Below are positions 26,594 through 35,107 of a stretch of 64,000 bases of DNA, piece by piece. Origin of the DNA: Symploca sp. SIO1C2 (lineage in GTDB: Bacteria; Cyanobacteriota; Cyanobacteriia; Cyanobacteriales; Coleofasciculaceae); contig JAAHFP010000002.1 of the NCBI GenBank assembly GCA_010672925.1, forward strand, positions 221,301 through 285,300. The letters run 5' to 3'. Position 1 is the stretch's first letter; every line of letters starts with the position of its first letter. Position numbers and translations under genes: made by a program. The notes beneath the pieces were generated by a model. It ran no database searches. It was not told where the DNA came from and saw nothing but the letters and a program-made list of their open reading frames with translations.

Positions 26594-27508
26594 TCACGCT
26601 CCCTCTAGGTTGTCGATTGGTGAAAACTCTTTGGTTTCTGGCGAGTATTTCCAGGCAACGCCTTCTGGATCTCTACTTTGACTCCATTGAGGAAAATCTG
26701 GGTCAGATTTGTGTTTACCAACCGTGCTTGAATGAACATCAAGACGCTTGGCAAGTTCTCCTTGGATCAGGGATTGAGAATCTGATTGCTCTTGTGGTGC
26801 TGAAGATTCCTTATCGGCTTCCACCCCAATTACTGAAGAGAGGGCTTGAGAGAGACTAATTTTTTGATCAGTTAACGGTTTTGGAGGATTTGCTGCCTCA
26901 CTGCTAGAAGATTCCTTTCCCTCCAGAGTTGTTGCTTCTGGTTGGGTAGAAGTATCCTGTGGGATTTCCCTTCGACCCGTCCCCGCGTCTGTTGCATCCC
27001 GCGTCTGCTGACTCTTTTCCCCACTCCTTTTTTCGCTCACCTGTTCTGGCTTTAATGCCTCAATCCGCTTAACAACCTCACCTGGGAGCAATTCATTTTC
27101 TAGATCTACTACTGGTTCACTGTCGTTAAAGATACTACCAAGAGCGTTAGCAGTAAGAAAGTAATACACAGTGCCTTTATCTTCATAGACTTGACGCTGA
27201 GCACCAAATTCTTCTGCCCTTTTATCCAAATATTGCTGTGCTATTGCTCCCGATATATTCGCCTTGATCGACAAGTCAAGGGGGGTGAGACAGCCTTGGT
27301 TGTCTTTAATCAACCGATTAAAGAAGGGGTTTATTTGTTTGCTCCACTGCTGCCATTGATATTGCTGCCAAAATTGAAAACTGATAGTGATGACCAATAA
27401 TGCTAACACAAAAGGCCAAGCTTTCAAAAAGAGGACAGTTATTAACGCGATGGGGACTATGAGAATAAGAAGAGCACGAGCACTGCTATCAATTACGTTT
27501 CCGGACAT
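26594..27508 (-). CDS. membrane-anchored protein with C-terminal helix-turn-helix-like segment
   Basis: A 304-aa protein of no family I recognise. Two hydrophobic helices lie near the N-terminus (about residues 11-45: ALLILIVPIALITVLFLKAW and PFVLALLVITISF). A folded cytoplasmic part follows to about residue 150, then a long Ser/Glu/Pro/Thr-rich disordered linker (about 150-240). The C-terminus (about 245-295) has LIQGELAKRLDVHSSTVGKH, which resembles a helix-turn-helix, followed by an aromatic basic stretch (DFPQWSQSRDPEGVAWKYS). A membrane-tethered DNA-binding protein is one reading, but a non-DNA-binding adaptor is equally possible. The gene is isolated, with repeat-free flanks. Confidence 0.7.
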   Translation of the reverse strand: MSGNVIDSSARALLILIVPIALITVLFLKAWPFVLALLVITISFQFWQQYQWQQWSKQINPFFNRLIKDNQGCLTPLDLSIKANISGAIAQQYLDKRAEEFGAQRQVYEDKGTVYYFLTANALGSIFNDSEPVVDLENELLPGEVVKRIEALKPEQVSEKRSGEKSQQTRDATDAGTGRREIPQDTSTQPEATTLEGKESSSSEAANPPKPLTDQKISLSQALSSVIGVEADKESSAPQEQSDSQSLIQGELAKRLDVHSSTVGKHKSDPDFPQWSQSRDPEGVAWKYSPETKEFSPIDNLEGA

Positions 27509-27730
27509 ATCCCTGCTTGCTAATTTAACGCCGTGTGAACTTTTTTCGCTGAGTAAACCCTACCTGTAGCTGCCAGAGAGTAAAAATATAGTTCTCAAAG
27601 CAAAGTGGGGTCAATGTACAATGAAAAGTTTATCATTGCTGTATTCTACGGCGTCGATAACTTTCTTCAAACAAATCACTCGCTCGCCGTCAGATAAAGC
27701 AAGGCACAAGCAAACACGGGAGGATCTCAG

Positions 27731-28900
27731 TTGGATGTAGATGACAAGTTACAGGATATGAACCTTTCCGGTTTTTTCCATGATATCGAAGACCTTCGCC
27801 GTCGAATCTATCCACAGATAGGGGAACGGGACTTTGTCCACCTCAAAAGATTCGAGTGGTATGGGAGACTCGCGTCTCTTTTCGGGTATCTTACCTGCTG
27901 GATCGTTATCAATCCGTTTTCAGCTTTTGGTATCAGTTATGGTCAGTGTACTCGATGGATCGTTGCACACCATGTTACCCATGGGGGCTATGACAAGGTT
28001 CCGAACATTCCTCAGCGGTATACAAGTAAGTATTTTGCTCAGGGGTGGAGACGTTTTATCGATTGGTTTGATTGGATTTTGCCAGAAGCATGGAGTTATG
28101 AACATAACACCCTCCATCACTACCATACCGGTGAGGCAAAAGATCCCGATGTTGCTGAACGTAATACCAAGTACTTACAGGAACTTCCTCTTCCTCGATT
28201 AGTTAAATATCTACTGCTTTTTCTGGTCGCAACCTCATGGAAGATAACGTATTATGCACCGAATACGATGAGTGTGCTCGATCCTGAAAGTGGGAAACGT
28301 CTGCGCAGCCCAAATACTCTCTACCTTACCTTCGGTAATATCTTTGACTTCTCTCGGCCACAGGTAAGAAGATTATGGATGCTATGCTATTTGCCCTACG
28401 GCATTGTTCACTTTATCATCATTCCGCTGCTCTTTTTTCCTCTTGGGAAGGCAGCAGTCATAACTGTTTTTGCCAATAAGGTGTTAGCAGAATGTTTAAC
28501 GAATCTCCACTCCTTTATCACTATTGTGCCAAACCATACGGCTGATGATATCTATCGGTTTGATTATCACTATGATAACCGTCAAGAGTTCTACCTTCAT
28601 CAGGTACTCGGTTCGACGAACTATCAGTGTGGCTCAGAGCTTGTTGACTATCTCAGCCTATGGCTTAACTACCAAATCGAACATCACATTTTCCCAGATC
28701 TGCCTATGTTGAAATATCGAGAGATCCAGCCAGAAGTTAAGTCTATCTGCGATCGCAACAACATTCCCTATGTTCAGGAAAATGTCTTTCGTCGTCTCAA
28801 AAAGATGGCTGATGTTTGTGTTGGTAAGACTAAGATGATGGAGTTACAGTGGTTCCCCCAAAAGCAATCGGAAGGCGTTGCTAACGTGCCGCTACGCTAA
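27731..28900 (+). CDS. membrane fatty acid desaturase-type di-iron enzyme
   Basis: A 389-aa membrane desaturase/hydroxylase of the histidine-box family. The boxes are HHVTHGG (about residue 76), HNTLHHYHTG (about 123) and QIEHHIFPDLP (about 316), the last being the classic third box of acyl-lipid desaturases. An extra HSFITIVPNHTADD block and hydrophobic segments near 60, 155 and 225 fit two membrane hairpins. Substrate and regiochemistry cannot be read from the sequence. The start is TTG at 27731, with GGGAGGA seven bases upstream; the next ATG, nine codons on, lacks such a site. It is monocistronic, with ssrA convergent downstream. Confidence 0.87.
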   Translation: MDVDDKLQDMNLSGFFHDIEDLRRRIYPQIGERDFVHLKRFEWYGRLASLFGYLTCWIVINPFSAFGISYGQCTRWIVAHHVTHGGYDKVPNIPQRYTSKYFAQGWRRFIDWFDWILPEAWSYEHNTLHHYHTGEAKDPDVAERNTKYLQELPLPRLVKYLLLFLVATSWKITYYAPNTMSVLDPESGKRLRSPNTLYLTFGNIFDFSRPQVRRLWMLCYLPYGIVHFIIIPLLFFPLGKAAVITVFANKVLAECLTNLHSFITIVPNHTADDIYRFDYHYDNRQEFYLHQVLGSTNYQCGSELVDYLSLWLNYQIEHHIFPDLPMLKYREIQPEVKSICDRNNIPYVQENVFRRLKKMADVCVGKTKMMELQWFPQKQSEGVANVPLR

Positions 28901-28985
28901 CATGTCATTTGTCATTGGTTATTTTTCCTGTGTACTAATAACCAATGACACGCTTACTAATGACGAAGTAGCAGCTAATGAAAAA

Positions 28986-29376
28986 TGGAGCCTACGGGAG
29001 TCGAACCCGTGTCCGCCTTGGGTATTAACAAGCAAGCTCATTCACAGGTTTAGCTCTTCTGATCCTCCGAGCGGGAACCATCCTTTATCCCGGATGATGG
29101 GATGCTTTGGTGAGGTCTTATCTAGTAGGTCTACCAAAGAAGGCTTACTAGAGCATCCGTTGGGGTTAGTTCTATAGTCCTTAACGGAGTCAAACTACAG
29201 AAGCTCGAACCGATATGAGGTTATTAGGCAGCAACAGGAGCTGCTTTACGAGCGAAAGGAACGATTTTGTTCGCAGTTACTTTTTTGTTTGAGCCCGGTA
29301 TTTGCGAGAGAAGACTCACTCTCGACCTGTATCACTCAATAGCTTTCGCCAACACGTCGAAACCAATTAAGGCCCC
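28986..29376 (-). ncRNA. ssrA: transfer-messenger RNA (tmRNA)
   Basis: A one-piece tmRNA of about 391 nt that rescues stalled ribosomes and tags the unfinished protein. The 5' end ggggcct pairs with the 3' end aggctcc plus the discriminator A; CCA is not encoded. The T-arm cgggttcgactcccg and the 5' tRNA-like tggtttcgacgtg are canonical. The tag frame resumes at GCG and encodes ANKIVPFARKAAPVAA followed by TAA (about 29226-29275), a normal cyanobacterial tag ending in a protease-recognised AA. A T-run follows the 3' end. It lies between the convergent desaturase gene and a membrane-protein gene whose end overlaps it. Confidence 0.97.
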
Positions 29377-29743
29377 GTGCGATACTTACCCCCATTATAG
29401 TAGATAGTTTTGAGAGTTGTCCAATTTGGCATTGTTTGGCGATCGCACTAGCATAGAACATTGTCCAGGAATTGATAACTAAGCAAGTCCCTCCTAGACA
29501 CAAGAGGATAAAAGTGGGAGCCATAACGACCCCAATCATTAACCAGGTGCAGACATGAAGTATGATCAGCAGGGCAGGGATAAAGGCAACCAAGGCTGAA
29601 TTGCGCACCTGAGCCTGAGGGCGACTGAATCCAGCAAAAACTAGTGTTTGTAGAGTGAGGAGTAAGTTAGCGGGAACGAGAAAAGCACAAATGGCGACAC
29701 AATTGGTGCGAGAAAATTCAAATATGATATTAGGGTCAATCAT
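29336..29743 (-). CDS. small conserved-type membrane protein overlapping ssrA
   Basis: A 135-aa integral membrane protein of unknown function with three or four hydrophobic helices (about residues 14-36, 48-70, 70-96). The codons are those of a real gene up to about residue 120 (KLSTIMGVSIARG). The last 13 codons (LNWFRRVGESY) are the first 41 nt of tmRNA read in frame, to a TGA inside ssrA. The reading frame therefore ends by running into the tmRNA gene; an earlier natural stop may have been lost, or the overlap is tolerated. The start is an ATG at 29743. It is the immediate upstream neighbour of ssrA on the same strand, so its transcript could read into ssrA. Confidence 0.65.
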   Translation of the reverse strand: MIDPNIIFEFSRTNCVAICAFLVPANLLLTLQTLVFAGFSRPQAQVRNSALVAFIPALLIILHVCTWLMIGVVMAPTFILLCLGGTCLVINSWTMFYASAIAKQCQIGQLSKLSTIMGVSIARGLNWFRRVGESY

Positions 29744-29879
29744 GACGATTTATATAAGTACTTCTGTCAGTGTATAGCAATATATACCGAGGAAGAGGCA
29801 GGAGGTAGAAGGCATAAGGCAGTCCCAATGAAAAAAACTGTTTTTCACCACCATGTATGAAAATCTCTCTCGACTACTA

Positions 29880-29938
29880 CTTATTAGCAATTAGCAATTA
29901 TCAATTATCAATTAGCAATTATCAATTATCAATTATCC
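29880..29938. repeat. AT-rich tandem repeat (caattatcaattag type)
   Basis: About eight degenerate units of attagcaatt/atcaattatc fill the 60 bp directly before the PAP-fibrillin start codon, so the ribosome-binding region is made of repeat sequence. Confidence 0.8.
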
Positions 29939-30529
29939 ATGTCACTCGACCAAGCGATCGCGTTTTTAACTACTCCCTCAGTAACACCGCCTACAGCTGA
30001 ATCCGTGGTTGAGGCATTGCTAGAGGCAGAGAAAATGGCTAAACAGAGTAAAGTTAGTTCTGCCTATGACAATTTGTTAGGTAATTGGCGATTAGGATTT
30101 ATTACAGGAACCAAGCGATCGCGCCAGAAGGCAGGGGTAATTCTCGGAAGTGGACGGTTTTTGCCTAAATGGGTCAAAATTCATTTGTCTTACTTCCAGT
30201 CTGAGGCAGAACAAGAGCAAGGAACTGTGGAAAATTCCGTTGAATTCGGACTGTTAAAAGTTGTTGTCACTGGTCCTACTCAATTTTGGTCGAAGAAGAA
30301 TATTTTAGCTTTTGACTTTACCCGTATGCAGGTGTCATTCTCGGGGCTGAAATTATACGATGGCTATATTCGTGGTGGTAAAGAGCGGGAAGCAAAGTTT
30401 TACGAGCAAGGTTTGCAAGAGCAAGCATTTTTTACTTATTTTTTAATCGAAAATCGTTGCCTTGCAGCGAGAGGTAGAGGAGGTGGATTGGCTTTGTGGA
30501 CGAAGTCTAGTATCGCTGCACTGAATTAA
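29939..30529 (+). CDS. PAP/fibrillin-like protein
   Basis: A 196-aa protein resembling the plastid-lipid-associated protein (fibrillin) group found in cyanobacteria and chloroplasts. A helical N-terminus (VVEALLEAEKMAKQSKVSSA) is followed by the lipocalin-like start LLGNWRLGFITGTKRSRQKA, then strands GLLKVVVTGPTQFWSKKNIL and FFTYFLIENRCLAARGRGGG. No membrane helix or signal peptide is present. Family members associate with thylakoid lipids or plastoglobules and help in light stress; the role here is inferred from the family. The ATG start lies just after the tandem repeat. Confidence 0.75.
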   Translation: MSLDQAIAFLTTPSVTPPTAESVVEALLEAEKMAKQSKVSSAYDNLLGNWRLGFITGTKRSRQKAGVILGSGRFLPKWVKIHLSYFQSEAEQEQGTVENSVEFGLLKVVVTGPTQFWSKKNILAFDFTRMQVSFSGLKLYDGYIRGGKEREAKFYEQGLQEQAFFTYFLIENRCLAARGRGGGLALWTKSSIAALN

Positions 30530-30530
30530 A

Positions 30531-30629
30531 GCTTATGTTATCTGCGGAGATGTACAGGGACATTGGTCGATGAGCGATGATCCTTTCAATCGGCGCTACG
30601 CAGCTATGCTCAGAGACGGCTACTACTTG
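30531..30629 (+). pseudogene. fragment of the bicupin gene at 53094
   Basis: Translation gives AYVICGDVQGHWSMSDDPFN then RRYAAMLRDGYY, differing at only two of 33 residues from the bicupin encoded at 53094-54080. The DNA matches the complement of 53256-53354 with about seven mismatches in the 96 bases I compared. The fragment starts one base after the PAP-fibrillin stop codon, and the match ends abruptly. It has no start codon or partner domain and is a relic of a second copy of that cluster gene. Confidence 0.9.
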
Positions 30630-30646
30630 CTACCTCTTCTCTTACC

Positions 30647-30785
30647 CAATACTGCTCGGTTAAGCCCCAATTTTTCTCCCCCAGCTCCCCCAGCTTCCTC
30701 AGCTTCCTCAGCTCCCCCAGCTCCCCCAGCTCCCCCAGCTTCCTCAGCTTCCTAAACCGAAACTTCCCTTAACCGAGCAGTATTG
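30647..30785. mobile_element. 139-bp inverted-repeat element around a C-rich tract
   Basis: Perfect 18-bp arms, caatactgctcggttaag (30647-30664) and its complement (30768-30785), flank about 100 bp of ctcccccagc/ttcctcagc tandem sequence. The element begins 18 bp after the cupin relic. It has no coding content. The arms could form a long hairpin, or be the ends of a short mobile element. Confidence 0.65.
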
Positions 30786-31308
30786 ACCTCCTACCTTGCC
30801 TACTGCCTCATGTTTCTCGATAGTAGGCAAAAAAAGAGAGAGTCACGATATGTGGCTCTCCGGCTTATCAGGGTGCATCTACTTAACTCAATATTAATGC
30901 ATAGGGGTGAGGGGTGTCACCCCTTTATATAAAATTTTCTTGCTACTAATGCTTAACGGGACTTATCTCAAGTTCGGTTGAATACTTACACTTTTGTTGC
31001 AATAAGGCAGAGGGCAGTTCGGCGAAGCCGTTGCCGCAGGCTAGGCAGAGGGCAGAAGGAAGGAAGAAGGTTGGCAAGGGAGAAGGGAATTATAAGTGAT
31101 TATCCTTTCCTTGATATTACAGCGATACAGCTAAAATATTTATTGAGAGGACTCTTGATGCTTTACCTAAGCGGCATTTGGCTGTACTGATAAGACCAAA
31201 TCAGCAGACCGTACTCAAAAACTGGAGCAGCTAGAGTCTTAACCAGAGGCGATCGCATCTGTTTGAAATTGACTGAGGCTGTTTATTCTGTTGGAGGAAT
31301 TTTCAACT
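30786..31308. other. repeat-rich non-coding gap
   Basis: No gene is seen. The region contains a member of the tcaagttcggttgaatactta repeat family (about 30968-31120), with gcagagggcag units and gcaagggagaagggaattat. There are also short gcgaagccgttgccgc and a HIP1 site near 31248. The last bases (TTGGAGGAA at 31291) are the ribosome-binding region of the next small gene. Confidence 0.5.
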
Positions 31309-31533
31309 ATGGGGCAGTACTACAAATTTGTTAATGCAACAAAGAGGTCAGAATCAACTATTCCGCTTCCCTTCAATTTTAATATGCCCTGGGCTAAGAG
31401 TTTAGAGAGATACTCAAGGGAAGAGCTTAGAGAAAAATTTGACTTTGTAATCCAAAACAACAGTTGGAGCCAAGAGGATGAGGTCATGGCGATAGGTGAT
31501 TATGGAACGATCTTTTATTATCCAAAAGATTGA
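31309..31533 (+). CDS. small protein, MGQYYK family, unknown function
   Basis: A 74-aa soluble protein beginning MGQYYKFVNATKRSESTIPL. This start recalls a group of small uncharacterised bacterial proteins opening MGQYYK(I/P)VN. The C-terminal part has EELREKFDFVIQNNSW and ends in an aromatic DYGTIFYYPKD. The ATG at 31309 is preferred over the TTG at 31291 because GGAGGA sits about ten bases upstream of it. No domain with a known role is visible. It is isolated among repeats. Confidence 0.6.
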   Translation: MGQYYKFVNATKRSESTIPLPFNFNMPWAKSLERYSREELREKFDFVIQNNSWSQEDEVMAIGDYGTIFYYPKD

Positions 31534-31911
31534 AGTCTGACTATCCTACCTTGATTTTTTAGAACTGACTTAACAATGTCACGGTACTTGACGAGCTTAT
31601 CCATTCAGTACCCAGAATTTGGTGCGTTACGCTACGCTAACACACCCTACGATAGAGCTTGCTGCATAAGTGTGAAAGCCATGCCAGACAACAGTTTCAA
31701 TCATTGTGAAAGCAAACTAGTCCAAGGAAATTGCATTGATAGGCTCAAAAAACTGGCATTTTCATGGTAGATACCTGGGTGATATGGTCGGATGTAAGTT
31801 CTTACCCACGCTTGATAAATTCCTCATTCTTTCTTACTTATTACTTGTTACTTGTTACTTGTTACTTATTCTCCCAAGCCCTAACTAAACCCACCCCACG
31901 ACATCTTTTGG
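31534..31911. other. non-coding gap
   Basis: About 380 bp without a supported gene. It holds a dispersed repeat at 31620-31652 (ggtgcgttacgctacgctaa; a related copy lies at about 55845-55872) and a cttattacttgttac tandem run near 31838-31866. Confidence 0.5.
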
Positions 31912-33630
31912 TTAATCAACGGATTGAGCTGACTTACGCTCTAAAAGTTTCATACGGATTTCGGCATGAACCTCACGGGTGATGGGATAGAAATAAGCTA
32001 AAACCAAACCAACAATTAAGGCAAGGGTTGGCAGAGGACCAATAGCAAGACGAATTGCCAACAGTGCAGAATCTGGTTGAGTAGGTACTGGTTGTCCTGG
32101 AACCGATTTGATGAAATTTGCCCAATCTAGAGCCTGACCGACTAAAAACAACGCTAGTGCCAAGCCCATTTTTTGAAAAAGTACCATAAAGCCATAAAAA
32201 ATGCCCTCACGACGCTGACCTGTTCTTAATTCATCTAGTTCAATCACATCTGGTACCATCGACCAAGGAATAAGATAGGCAACGGATACACCAAAGCCAG
32301 CGAGAATAGCCAAAACATACATCAAGGTGATTTGACCGGGTTGAAGGAAAAACAAACCTCCTTGTGCAATAATCCAGAGGCTCATCCCCATAAAGTAAAC
32401 TGCTTTTTTCCCCAATCGCTCACTAACAGCTTTCCAAAAAAACAGCATAACTAGAGCAGTACCTTGAACAGCTAAGGCAACTGTTGTAAATACGGCATCT
32501 GACAAACCCATCCAACTCACCACAAAGTAAATGAGGATTGTCGCTGTTAACTGAACAGCTAACCAGGAGCAGAGGTAAATGCTAATCACAAAAAGGAAAG
32601 GTTTGTTGCCAAAAACAATCTTCAGTTGCTCAACAAAAGAAAGAGAGGGTGGGGTCTCTTCCTGAGAGGATTCTGCAACTGTGCTACTATTACTTAGGTG
32701 AGGTTCAGGGTTAGCAAATAATAGCGTTAGACCAAAGCTGGTAATTAGCAGACCGAAAAGAATGGCAGTGATACTGATCAGAAGCTCTTCCCCTGTACCA
32801 CCTAGCTGTTGGGTAATAAAAGAAATAATGCGGATAATGCCATAGCCGATGGATAAAACACCAATGATGCCCAAAAGAATACCGCCAACTTTCTTCAGTT
32901 GACTGCCAAGTATAGGTTGGGCTCCCCGTTCTTGGATGACCAGAACACACCAAAAAATGGCCAGTACTGACAGTAAAGAACAGAGCAAACCCAAAACCAG
33001 ATATTGTTTAATTAAGTCATCGGGATAGGCAATAAAAATTACTTGAGCTAGTATCAAAGAGAGGATACTACCACCAAGAGAAAAGCTAAAGCGAAAGCTG
33101 TTAAGGCTGGTGCGTTCGTTATAATCTTGAGTTAGCTCAGGAGTCAGGGCAGTGTAGGGTAAGTTAACAACAGTGTAGGCAAGGTTAAAAAGAATGGCAA
33201 TCAACAGGTAGTAACCAAATAGCCACCAGGTATTAGTTGCTTCATTGCTACTGAATTGAGGGACAATCCATTGCAAGGAAAACAGAACTCCAAAGGGGAT
33301 TGCCCCCCAAAATATCCAGGGAAGACGACGTCCCCAACGAGAACGAGTGCGATCGCTTAAGATACCCGTAATCGGATCGTTGATGGCATCAGAGATTTTA
33401 CCAATTGCCAGAATCAGGCTTGCCAAACCAGCCGGTAAACCGGCAACATTGGTAAAGAAATATAATAAGAAAAATACTAAAATGTTGGCAGTAATAGCTG
33501 GTCCCATATCTCCAGCTCCGTAAGCCAGTTTAGTGGTAAAGTTAAGCTTTTCCTGCTCAGGGGTTGTTGAGGAAATAGCTGCATTAGAAGGAGAAACGTC
33601 ACTCATAGCGCGATCGCTCAAATTGGTCAT
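31912..33630 (-). CDS. MFS transporter of the GPH cation symporter type
   Basis: A membrane transporter of about 572 aa with 12 hydrophobic segments, of the glycoside-pentoside-hexuronide (MelB-like) symporter group. It starts FTTKLAYGAGDMGPAITANI, the typical first helix. It carries the signature loop ILAIGKISDAINDPITGILS and SDRTRSRWGRRLPWIFWGA, and later SVAYLIPWSMVPDVIELDEL. The central loop (about residues 200-340) is longer than usual and holds additional hydrophobic stretches plus an acidic linker (SSTVAESSQEETPPS). The substrate is unknown; sodium- or proton-coupled sugar or organic-acid import is the family norm. Possible starts are GTG 33657, ATG 33630 and ATG 33606; none has a strong ribosome-binding site. 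Confidence 0.88.
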   Translation of the reverse strand: MTNLSDRAMSDVSPSNAAISSTTPEQEKLNFTTKLAYGAGDMGPAITANILVFFLLYFFTNVAGLPAGLASLILAIGKISDAINDPITGILSDRTRSRWGRRLPWIFWGAIPFGVLFSLQWIVPQFSSNEATNTWWLFGYYLLIAILFNLAYTVVNLPYTALTPELTQDYNERTSLNSFRFSFSLGGSILSLILAQVIFIAYPDDLIKQYLVLGLLCSLLSVLAIFWCVLVIQERGAQPILGSQLKKVGGILLGIIGVLSIGYGIIRIISFITQQLGGTGEELLISITAILFGLLITSFGLTLLFANPEPHLSNSSTVAESSQEETPPSLSFVEQLKIVFGNKPFLFVISIYLCSWLAVQLTATILIYFVVSWMGLSDAVFTTVALAVQGTALVMLFFWKAVSERLGKKAVYFMGMSLWIIAQGGLFFLQPGQITLMYVLAILAGFGVSVAYLIPWSMVPDVIELDELRTGQRREGIFYGFMVLFQKMGLALALFLVGQALDWANFIKSVPGQPVPTQPDSALLAIRLAIGPLPTLALIVGLVLAYFYPITREVHAEIRMKLLERKSAQSVD

Positions 33631-33890
33631 CTGGGGACTGACACTAGGGTACAGCACAGGAGTATCTGATTTTCAGCTGATGGGGTGACAACTAGGCTAA
33701 AAAAGAGATAGGCTATAAGGTGTGGTAAAAATAAGTATTAAGGATGCTAGCAAGCAGCCATGCAGCTATTTATCCGATCCTATATAAGGGATGGGCTTAT
33801 TGCTCCATTCTGTAAATTGTTATAATACCGTTGCCTAAAATCTAACATCTAATACCTAGCACCTAAAAATATTCATGGAGCATCCGTGCT

Positions 33891-34784
33891 ATGAAAATGT
33901 GGCATGTTCTCAATCGGAGCACCTATACAATGCAAGTTAGGCATATTCTTGAACTCTATGAGCAGGGAAGTAGAAATTTTGCTGGAGTGGATTTGTCCCA
34001 GGCAGATTTGAGAGGAGTAATTCTGATAGGAGTAAACCTACAAGGGGCAAACCTCAAGGGAGCAAATCTGACAAGAGCCTTTTTAATCAAGTCTGACTTG
34101 AGTGGTGCTCAGATGAACTGGGCTAATTTAAATTTTACCAAAATGAGCGAAGCCACACTGGTAGACACGGAGCTAACCAAAGCCAATCTCAACGGAGCTT
34201 TTTTAGTAAAGTCAAAACTAGCAGGAGTCAAACTCAGCGGTGCAAATTTAAGTGGTGCCAACCTTAGGTGTGCTAATTTGCGGGGAGCCAACCTCTGCGG
34301 AGCACAGTTAGAAAGAGTCAATCTGCGAGATGCCGACCTTAGTAATGCTAATTGTAAATGGGCTAATTTATCTGAAGCGAGACTAATCGGTGCTAAGCTA
34401 GACCACTGTTCTTTAGGTTTTGTTAACTTAAGTCGAGCTTGGTTAAAAGGATTGGATATTGCTGGCTTTGATTTGGAGGGAGTTAACTTCCACAGAGCGA
34501 AATTGAGTGGCGCTAACTTAGAAGGGACTAATTTGCCCTGTGCTAATTTATCTGAAGCCCAGTTAGACCGAGTGAATCTGAAAAGGGCAAACTTAAGGGG
34601 AGCTAACCTAACTGAAGCGTCTTTAGAAGGAGCAAATTTAACCAAAGCCAACTTGATCAGAGCAGATTTGACTGGTGCACATCTGAAAGGAGCAAAGCTA
34701 GATGATGCCAAGGTAGAGGATATGTCCAAAACTACTACGCTACCAGAATTAATGGACTACTCTTTGTATTCAGCTGCTGTTTGA
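33891..34784 (+). CDS. pentapeptide-repeat protein
   Basis: A 297-aa protein. Residues 1-30 form a short helical lead (MQVRHILELYEQGSRNFAGV). From about residue 34 to 285 almost everything is A(D/N)LXX repeats, about 45-50 of them, so it should fold as one right-handed quadrilateral beta-helix. The run has a slight break near residue 185 (LKGLDIAGFDLEGVNFH). It ends with a short non-repeat tail (KTTTLPELMDYSLYSAAV). No kinase or other domain is fused to it. It is soluble, and its function is unknown, as for most cyanobacterial members. The start ATG at 33891 follows GAGCATCCGTGCT. Repeated codons give a long open frame on the opposite strand, which is an artefact. Confidence 0.93.
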   Translation: MKMWHVLNRSTYTMQVRHILELYEQGSRNFAGVDLSQADLRGVILIGVNLQGANLKGANLTRAFLIKSDLSGAQMNWANLNFTKMSEATLVDTELTKANLNGAFLVKSKLAGVKLSGANLSGANLRCANLRGANLCGAQLERVNLRDADLSNANCKWANLSEARLIGAKLDHCSLGFVNLSRAWLKGLDIAGFDLEGVNFHRAKLSGANLEGTNLPCANLSEAQLDRVNLKRANLRGANLTEASLEGANLTKANLIRADLTGAHLKGAKLDDAKVEDMSKTTTLPELMDYSLYSAAV

Positions 34785-35107
34785 TACTAATATCAAGTTC
34801 GGTTGAATACTTAAACTTTGGTAAGAAGAAGGCAGACGGCAGACGGCAGACGGCAGAAGGGAAGGAAGAAAGTTGCAAGCTGGAAGGGAATGATAAGTGT
34901 TTGCCGGACATGGTATAACCTCTCCCAAACCCACCCCTAACCCCTCCCAGGAGGGGAACCGGAGGCAGAGGGCAAAAGGCTCTAATAGAAGAAAGAAGGT
35001 TGCAAGGGAGGAGGAAATTATAACTGTTTATTCAAGATATAAATTCCGTTCTTAATTCTCAATTCTTAATTCTTAATTCTTAATTCTTAATTCTCTCACT
35101 CCATAAA
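34785..35107. repeat. repeat cluster between pentapeptide and MBOAT genes
   Basis: These 323 bp are almost all repeat. A taatatcaagttcggttgaa copy starts at 34789. A (GCAGACG)n heptamer run lies near 34833-34858, and aagaaagttgcaag with ggaagggaat follows. The ccacccctaacccctcccag palindrome type lies near 34935, a second gttgcaagggaggaggaaat near 34998, and an (AATTCTT)n heptamer run at 35047-35093. No gene is seen. Confidence 0.8.

Noticed and set aside
27834-28202. A 122-codon frame overlapping the desaturase gene
   Set aside because: Different frame of a gene with all three histidine boxes; not credible as an independent gene.
28878-29177. A plus-strand frame across the tmRNA region
   Set aside because: It is antisense to ssrA, whose acceptor stem, T-arm and tag are all present.
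34109-34729. A 206-codon open frame on the minus strand opposite the pentapeptide gene
   Set aside because: It is the antisense of A(D/N)Lxx repeats, which naturally gives a stop-free complementary frame of repetitive sequence (APLKFALFRF-type); no ribosome-binding site or family resemblance.
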